Below the pieces are notes generated by a model. It worked only from the letters and a program-made list of their open reading frames with translations, was not told where the DNA came from and made no database searches. Made by a program: the position numbers and the translations under genes. Positions 15,951 through 20,543 of a DNA stretch of 20,543 nucleotides are shown piece by piece. Origin of the DNA: UBA5266 sp964610025. GTDB taxonomy: Bacteria > Bacteroidota > Bacteroidia > Bacteroidales > WCHB1-69. How positions within the stretch are numbered: the stretch's first letter is position 1; each line of letters starts with the position of its first letter. The stretch spans positions 1 to 20,543 of the forward strand of contig CAZSTX010000041.1 of the NCBI GenBank assembly GCA_964610025.1. The letters are read 5' to 3'.

Positions 15951-17300
15951 ATGAAAGAAAAAAATAAAATACCAGTATTATATAAGATATTAAAAATCTG
16001 GGCTAACATTTTTCATAATAAACTATACTACAAAAAAGTATATTATCTTAACACAGAAAACATTCCATCTGATGGCACTCCTTTGGTAATTGTTAGCAAT
16101 CATCAAAATTCGTTAAACGACGCAATGGGCATTGTAATTTCTTTGGACTTAAGACGCCCTCGATTTTTAGCACGTGCCGATATTTTTAAAAAACCTTTAA
16201 TAGCCAAATTTTTACGTTTCTTTGGGTTATTACCTGTTTATCGTCAACGCGATGGAATGTCCAATGTAAAAAACAATTTAGAAGTTTTTGATAGTATTAT
16301 CGATTTTATTGATAAAGGGTATACAATAGCTCTTTATCCAGAGGCAGGACATCAAGACAAACACTTTTTAGGTAAGTTCTTTTTGTCTTACACACGCCTC
16401 GCTTTTAAAGCTGCTGAACGTAGTAATTTTGAAAAAGAAGTATTTATATTGCCTTGTGCAAATCATTATAGCGATTATTTCGGCTGGCGCGAAGAAATGA
16501 TGATGATTTATGGGAAGCCTTTATCAATCAAACCTTATTACGAATTATATAAAACACAAGCACGAAAAGTACAAGAAAAAGTAAATGAAATTATCCGAGA
16601 GCAAATAGAAAGTATGCTGCTTAACATAACAGATGTAGAAAACTATGAAGCTATTTATTTTTTACTTTCTACCTACGGAAAAAAATTTGCTATAAAAAAC
16701 AACTTAAATCCAAATAAATTACCTCAAAAACTTACAGCAGATAAAAAATTAGTAGCTCTTCTTCAAACGGCTGCTAATAATAACCGCGAACAAACGAACC
16801 AACTCTATGCTTTAACAACGGAGTATATAAACGAATTAAAAGAAATAAAGTTAAGCGATAATGTTTTTGATAAACCTCTTAATTTTAGTTCTTTATTTGG
16901 ATTAACAACATTATATATTCTCGGATTTCCTTTCTTTTTATATGGGTTAATACATCATATTATTCAATATATTATTCCTATTATAATTATAAAAAAAATG
17001 GTAACAGATATAATGATGCATTCATCTATTAAACTTGGCGTTAGCTTTTTCATAATGCCTCTTTTTTATATTCTATTTTTTATTATAAGCTTGTTTTTCG
17101 TACATCCTTTATTAAGTCTGTTATACTTATTTACTTTGCCTTTTTTTGGCATATTTGCTTGGAATTATAGAAAATCATTTTTGAATTTCAGAAAAAGATA
17201 TCGGTTTTACAAATTAGTTATCTCTAAAAGTAAAAAATTAGAACATCTTTTAAGTATACGTGAAAAACTATACGAAACGACGAATAAAATTATTGAATAA
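15951..17300 (+). CDS. Membrane-anchored PlsC-family glycerolipid acyltransferase
   Basis: The 449-residue protein has an N-terminal PlsC acyltransferase domain (about 25-230) and a hydrophobic C-terminal region (about 312-405) with three to four membrane helices, then a basic tail. Motif I is VSNHQNSLNDAMG (48-60) with His51 and Asp57, five residues apart instead of the usual four. Motif II is around ADIFKKPLIAKFLRFFGLLPVYRQRDG, and motif III is ALYPEAGHQDKHF (127-139). The wider H-x5-D spacing is also seen in yeast Gat1/Sct1-type glycerol-3-phosphate acyltransferases. It probably acylates glycerol-3-phosphate or lysophosphatidate at the inner membrane; the exact acceptor is not certain. It starts 13 bp after the tRNA terminator, with a possible -7 box TAAATTTG within that hairpin. 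Its stop is 1 bp from the stop of the convergent gene. Confidence 0.85.
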   Translation: MKEKNKIPVLYKILKIWANIFHNKLYYKKVYYLNTENIPSDGTPLVIVSNHQNSLNDAMGIVISLDLRRPRFLARADIFKKPLIAKFLRFFGLLPVYRQRDGMSNVKNNLEVFDSIIDFIDKGYTIALYPEAGHQDKHFLGKFFLSYTRLAFKAAERSNFEKEVFILPCANHYSDYFGWREEMMMIYGKPLSIKPYYELYKTQARKVQEKVNEIIREQIESMLLNITDVENYEAIYFLLSTYGKKFAIKNNLNPNKLPQKLTADKKLVALLQTAANNNREQTNQLYALTTEYINELKEIKLSDNVFDKPLNFSSLFGLTTLYILGFPFFLYGLIHHIIQYIIPIIIIKKMVTDIMMHSSIKLGVSFFIMPLFYILFFIISLFFVHPLLSLLYLFTLPFFGIFAWNYRKSFLNFRKRYRFYKLVISKSKKLEHLLSIREKLYETTNKIIE

Positions 17301-17301
17301 T

Positions 17302-17907
17302 TTATTTTATTTTAAATTTCATTGTTTTTTCTCCTTCTAAATACACTTCAACTATATCATTAATAGTAACTGGTATGGGAGAAATTGGAGAAGCTAAAAA
17401 TAACATATCCCCTATTTTCATTGTAAAATATTGTGAGATATAACTAATCAGTTGTTCTGCAGTATAAGTTTGAGCAGAAGTATTTCCCCAAAATATTTCA
17501 GTATTATTTTTTACTAATTTTAAATTAATATTATTTAAAGATTTCAATTTATCTTTATCATAAAAAGAACTAATTGCTGCTGAATTTTCAAATACTAAGC
17601 TATTTTCCCATGGCATTCCCTTTTGTATGGCTTTATCCAATTTTTTTTTATCGAAAAAATTAACACCAGTTGCTATCTTTTTAAAATAAGTAGCAGCAAA
17701 ATCTTCTTGTATGTATTTCCCAAGTTTATCAATACGTATTAGTAATTCTACTTGACAATAAAGCTGTTCGACAAATTCAGGGATATAAAATGGTCTATTA
17801 TTGGTGAGAACAGAAGTCTCAGGTTTCATATAAAACAAAGGCTCTTTGACATCATAAAATGGCGAGGCAATATGAGGATAATTATTATAAAAACAAATAA
17901 TTTTCAT
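17302..17907 (-). CDS. Fumarylacetoacetate hydrolase-like protein with degenerate active site
   Basis: The 201-residue size and order of blocks match the short FAH family of Bacteroidota: EPLFYMKPETSVL (22-34), IPEFVEQLYCQVELLIRIDKLGKYI (42-66), KKIATGVNFFDKKKLDK (76-92), KGMPWENSLVFENSAAIS (96-113) and GDMLFLASPISPIPV (166-180). In active relatives these read YEVEL, GIDFTARDLQ, AKGFDGS and TGTPxGVG. Here the first metal-binding Glu is Gln52, the metal-binding Asp is Asn83, the Lys is Leu104, and the TGTP glycine loop is lost. The frame is open and the ends are conserved, so it is probably a diverged pseudoenzyme rather than a decaying gene. It begins 3 nt after the sufS stop, so the two are probably translationally coupled. 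Confidence 0.78.
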   Translation of the reverse strand: MKIICFYNNYPHIASPFYDVKEPLFYMKPETSVLTNNRPFYIPEFVEQLYCQVELLIRIDKLGKYIQEDFAATYFKKIATGVNFFDKKKLDKAIQKGMPWENSLVFENSAAISSFYDKDKLKSLNNINLKLVKNNTEIFWGNTSAQTYTAEQLISYISQYFTMKIGDMLFLASPISPIPVTINDIVEVYLEGEKTMKFKIK

Positions 17908-17910
17908 TTT

Positions 17911-19140
17911 TTAATTCAACATATTTTGCGCTGTATGCAAAGCTTTTATAAAAAAATCTATTTCTCTTTTTGTATTATAAACCGCAAAAGACGCTCTTAC
18001 AGTCCCCGGAATACCTAAATAATGCATTAAAGGCTGTGTGCAATGATGCCCTGTTCGCACAGCAATTCCCATAAAATCAATAAGCGTTCCTGTATCTGTA
18101 GGATGATGATTGCCTAATAAAAAAGAAATGACAGCACTTTTTTCTTTTGCCGTGCCTATAAAATGAATATTTTCAATAGTTTGCATTTGTTTTACAGCAT
18201 AGTATAATAATTCTTTTTCATAATCTATCATTCTCTGATGCCCCACCTCTTCGACAAATAGCAAAGCATGTTGTAATCCAATAGCTCCCGCAACATTAGG
18301 AGTACCTGCTTCAAATTTAAAAGGTAAATTATTAAATGTAGTTTTTTCAAAACTAACATGTGCTATCATTTCGCCTCCGCCTTGATAGGGTGGCAATTGT
18401 TCTAACCAATATTCTTTTCCATATAATACACCTATGCCCATGGGAGCATAGATTTTATGTCCTGAAAAACAATAAAAATCGCAATCTATATCTTGCACAT
18501 CAACTCCACACGATTTTATTCCTTGCGCTCCATCAATTAATACTGGCACTTGGTGTTGATGGGCTATATCAACAATTTTTTTTATGGGATTAATTGTTCC
18601 TAATGAATTAGAAGTGTGTGTAATGGCTACAATTTTTGTTTTTTCTGTAAAAAGCTGTTGATAATTATCTAACAGTAAGTCTCCATTTTCGTCTATATCA
18701 ACTACTTTTAAAATAGCTCTTTTTTTTTCACAAGCCAACTGCCATGGGACAATATTAGAATGATGTTCCATTCTGCTCACAATTATTTCATCGCCTGCTT
18801 TTAATATCTGCTGAGCAAAAGTAGCAGCTACTAAGTTAATTGATTCGGTTGTGCCACGCGTGAAAATAATTTCATGCGAATGTTTTGCATTAATAAATTT
18901 TTGCACTTGCAGCCTAGCTTGTTCATATGCTTCTGTTGCTAACATACTTAGATGATGCGCCCCACGATGAACATTACTATTTATTGTTTTATAATAATTA
19001 CTGATAGCATCGATAACAGTAATCGGTTTTTGTGTTGTAGCTGCATTATCAAAATATACCAAAGGTTTACCATGTACTTGCTGAGACAGTAGTGGAAATA
19101 AAGGATATATTTCTTCGGCTATATTTATTATTTCATCCAT
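17911..19140 (-). CDS. sufS: Cysteine desulfurase, SufS type
   Basis: The 409-residue protein matches SufS length. It starts in the expected place, reaching LVYFDNAATTQKP at 27-39. The PLP lysine is Lys229 (FSGHKIYAPMGIGVLYGK) and the catalytic Cys is Cys367 in the short SufS-type loop RTGHHCTQPLM; His125 lies in SRMEHHSNIVPW. It removes sulfur from cysteine as an enzyme-bound persulfide for Fe-S cluster assembly in the cytosol. sufBCD and sufE/sufU are not in the window. Its start overlaps the preceding membrane protein by 13 nt, and the FAH-like gene follows after 3 nt, so all appear to belong to the rnfB transcript. That places a sulfur donor with an Fe-S-rich electron transfer subunit. 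Confidence 0.94.
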   Translation of the reverse strand: MDEIINIAEEIYPLFPLLSQQVHGKPLVYFDNAATTQKPITVIDAISNYYKTINSNVHRGAHHLSMLATEAYEQARLQVQKFINAKHSHEIIFTRGTTESINLVAATFAQQILKAGDEIIVSRMEHHSNIVPWQLACEKKRAILKVVDIDENGDLLLDNYQQLFTEKTKIVAITHTSNSLGTINPIKKIVDIAHQHQVPVLIDGAQGIKSCGVDVQDIDCDFYCFSGHKIYAPMGIGVLYGKEYWLEQLPPYQGGGEMIAHVSFEKTTFNNLPFKFEAGTPNVAGAIGLQHALLFVEEVGHQRMIDYEKELLYYAVKQMQTIENIHFIGTAKEKSAVISFLLGNHHPTDTGTLIDFMGIAVRTGHHCTQPLMHYLGIPGTVRASFAVYNTKREIDFFIKALHTAQNMLN

Positions 19141-19607
19141 TTTAAATAACGTGTATATAACAATATAAACAATAAAGGAAGGAATATGTTGCCTATTTTA
19201 AATTCAGAATGCAATATTAGTAATGGCAATGCTAATAATAACAACTGACTTATAATATAAATATGAAAACCTATTTTTCTTTGTATAAACATATAAACAG
19301 CTCCGATAATAGCTAAAATATAAACAGCCATTAAGACTATGAAATAATAGCGAGGAATGGTAGCGAAAATTTCTCCCATTTCACTATATGCACTTTCTAA
19401 TTGACCTCCCATTATAGATGCCATTTGTTCAAAAAGAAGAGGTATTTTATCATAATAAATATAAGAAAACAATTGTGATAATGTAGAAAATCCGCTTCCA
19501 ACAAAAGTCAATATGCACAAAAAAGTTAAAAAACCAGGGCGTTTTTCTGGTATCGGATTTATTTCATTAAAATGTAAGTTGTTTTGATTGTAATCATTCA
19601 TAATCAT
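19128..19607 (-). CDS. Small membrane protein of unknown function
   Basis: The 159-residue protein has a polar N-terminus (about 1-22), a PGF motif and four likely membrane helices (about 25-50, 85-107, 112-126 and 128-152), with a polar loop at about 54-80 between the first two. It ends in a basic YLKWMK. I do not recognise a family beyond general Bacteroidota membrane proteins of this layout. Translation may start at the ATG at 19607 or at a second one at 19601 (MIM). It follows rnfB by 28 nt and overlaps sufS by 13 nt, so it is in the same operon and probably coupled to sufS translation. Its role is unknown. Confidence 0.75.
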   Translation of the reverse strand: MIMNDYNQNNLHFNEINPIPEKRPGFLTFLCILTFVGSGFSTLSQLFSYIYYDKIPLLFEQMASIMGGQLESAYSEMGEIFATIPRYYFIVLMAVYILAIIGAVYMFIQRKIGFHIYIISQLLLLALPLLILHSEFKIGNIFLPLLFILLYTRYLKWMK

Positions 19608-19635
19608 TAAATATAAATTAAAAAAAACTTAATAA

Positions 19636-20463
19636 TTAAGCTGTTGCTTCTTCTTTTAAAATTGACAAAATAGCTCCTGTTGGACAAACACCAACACATT
19701 TCATGCAAGCTGTACATTTGGTTGAATCGATAAAAGCTAAATTATCTTCAACTGTAATAGCATTAAATTCGCATGCTTTCTCGCATTTTCGGCAAGCTAT
19801 ACAAGCTACTTTACAATTTTTCTTAGCTTCGCCACCTTTTTCTTTATTCCTACATGAAACCCAAATAGAACTATCATCAATAATATTTCGAATTTCAATA
19901 ATATCTCTTGGACATGCTTTTACACAAGCTCCACACAAAACACAAGTATCGTAATTTACTGAAGGCAAGCCTGTTTTAGGATCTATTTTTATGCTATCAA
20001 AATTACATGCTTTCACACAATCGCCTAATCCTAAACAGCCATAAGCACAAGCACTTTCGCCAGCGCCTAAGGTATTAGCATAAGCACAAGAGATAATAGA
20101 ATCGTAACTATATTTATGAGGTGCATTTTCGAACGTGCCATTACATCTTATAATTACTCGCTGTGGAACAGTATCTTCGGCAACTTCTCCCATAGCTTCT
20201 GCTATTTGATTTTTAACATCATCGCCCCCAACAGGACATACTATTCCTTCGGTAGTTCCACTTTTTACAATAGCTTCGGCAAGTGCCTGACAGCCAGCAT
20301 ATCCACATCCTCCACAATTAGCTCCTGGCAATATTCCTGCTATAATGGCTATTTTGGGATCTTCGTAAACTTTAAATTTTTGTGAAACAAAATACAAAAC
20401 TATTGCTGAAATTGCTCCAATGCTTCCAAGTATAACTACTGATAATACAATTACTTGAGTCAT
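19636..20463 (-). CDS. rnfB: Rnf electron transport complex subunit B (polyferredoxin)
   Basis: The 275-residue protein has one N-terminal membrane helix (about 4-27). A four-Cys Fe-S domain follows: GANCGGCGYAGC with Cys50, 53 and 58, then Cys76 in VCPVGG. Ferredoxin-type [4Fe-4S] motifs follow at Cys139/143/149/153, Cys174/177/180/184, Cys221/224/227/231 and Cys250/253/256/260. This is the RnfB layout. Rnf moves electrons from reduced ferredoxin to NAD+ while pumping Na+ or H+, and RnfB is the ferredoxin-side entry at the inner membrane. In Bacteroidota rnfB normally begins rnfBCDGEA, but here the next genes are a small membrane protein and sufS. Either the other subunits are elsewhere or this is a second RnfB-like carrier. 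It has its own promoter upstream. Confidence 0.9.
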   Translation of the reverse strand: MTQVIVLSVVILGSIGAISAIVLYFVSQKFKVYEDPKIAIIAGILPGANCGGCGYAGCQALAEAIVKSGTTEGIVCPVGGDDVKNQIAEAMGEVAEDTVPQRVIIRCNGTFENAPHKYSYDSIISCAYANTLGAGESACAYGCLGLGDCVKACNFDSIKIDPKTGLPSVNYDTCVLCGACVKACPRDIIEIRNIIDDSSIWVSCRNKEKGGEAKKNCKVACIACRKCEKACEFNAITVEDNLAFIDSTKCTACMKCVGVCPTGAILSILKEEATA

Positions 20464-20499
20464 TTTTTATACATTTAATTAGTCATTTAATTCCATGAG

Positions 20500-20533
20500 C
20501 AAATGTACATAAAATTATTAAATGATATGCAAA
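20500..20533 (-). promoter_or_regulatory. Promoter of the rnfB operon
   Basis: On the minus strand TACATTTG (20507-20500) is an exact TAnnTTTG box, with a TTTG at 20533-20530 that is 22 nt upstream, slightly longer than ideal. Start would be near 20493, about 30 nt before the rnfB ATG. This makes rnfB the first gene of its transcript. Confidence 0.6.
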
Positions 20534-20543
20534 AAAATGAAAT

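Noticed and set aside
17752..18018. Plus-strand open frame across the sufS / FAH-like junction
   Set aside because: It spans a tight operon junction on the other strand and has low-complexity basic sequence.
18360..18593. Plus-strand open frame inside sufS
   Set aside because: It is antisense to the PLP-lysine region of sufS; no independent evidence.
19703..20385. Two plus-strand open frames opposite rnfB
   Set aside because: Both mirror the Cys-rich codons of rnfB, and the products have no recognisable motifs.

Overview
The window is a strongly AT-rich stretch of chromosome that looks like Bacteroidota, most likely Bacteroidales. Five signs support this. Many genes are preceded by the TAnnTTTG -7 box of that phylum and lack a clear Shine-Dalgarno sequence. 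The first gene and the unknown gene at 15073 resemble proteins I know only from Bacteroidota. A DPP IV-type peptidase with a signal peptide is present. The membrane LytTR regulator carries the YEPFG signature common in this phylum. RnfB and an NADP-type glutamate dehydrogenase fit an anaerobic or fermentative member. I see no insertion sequence, phage gene or CRISPR array. Most genes are housekeeping or metabolic and intact; only the first gene is cut by the window edge.

Layout. 1-1167 (+) is the C-terminal part of a Bacteroidota protein that databases often label 'asparagine synthetase B'. It meets a convergent fatty-acid operon, fabH-fabF-fabZ (3921-1238, minus), at a bidirectional terminator. 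A 223-bp divergent intergenic region separates fabH from a four-helix membrane protein with a LytTR DNA-binding domain (4145-5008, +). That intergenic region holds four helically phased 20-bp direct repeats built on GGGATAA, which I consider the best candidate for new regulatory biology here. Next comes an operon of prfA (release factor 1), coaD and an exported TlpA-like thioredoxin protein (5130-8109, +). gdhA (8249-9589, +) follows with its own promoter, a 17-bp palindrome in its leader and a strong terminator.

9675-14813 (minus) holds a secreted DPP IV peptidase and the full-length glycine decarboxylase gcvP. Divergent from gcvP is a conserved protein of unknown function (15073-15753, +). 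Then come a tRNA-Glu(TTC) gene with its own promoter and hairpin terminator, and a membrane-anchored PlsC-family acyltransferase (15951-17300, +). The acyltransferase ends 1 bp from the last gene of a minus-strand operon. That operon is rnfB, a small membrane protein, sufS and a fumarylacetoacetate-hydrolase-like protein whose metal and active-site residues are substituted (20463-17302).

How the genes may work together. The fab trio looks like an accessory fatty-acid elongation set rather than the housekeeping one: FabZ stands alone instead of being fused to LpxC, and FabF reads like the Firmicutes type. Its divergent arrangement with a LytTR regulator and phased repeats suggests coordinated control of membrane lipid synthesis. 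GdhA, GcvP and the secreted dipeptidyl peptidase fit a peptide- and amino-acid-using lifestyle. RnfB and SufS in one transcription unit tie an Fe-S-rich electron carrier to a sulfur donor for Fe-S assembly, although the other rnf genes do not follow rnfB.
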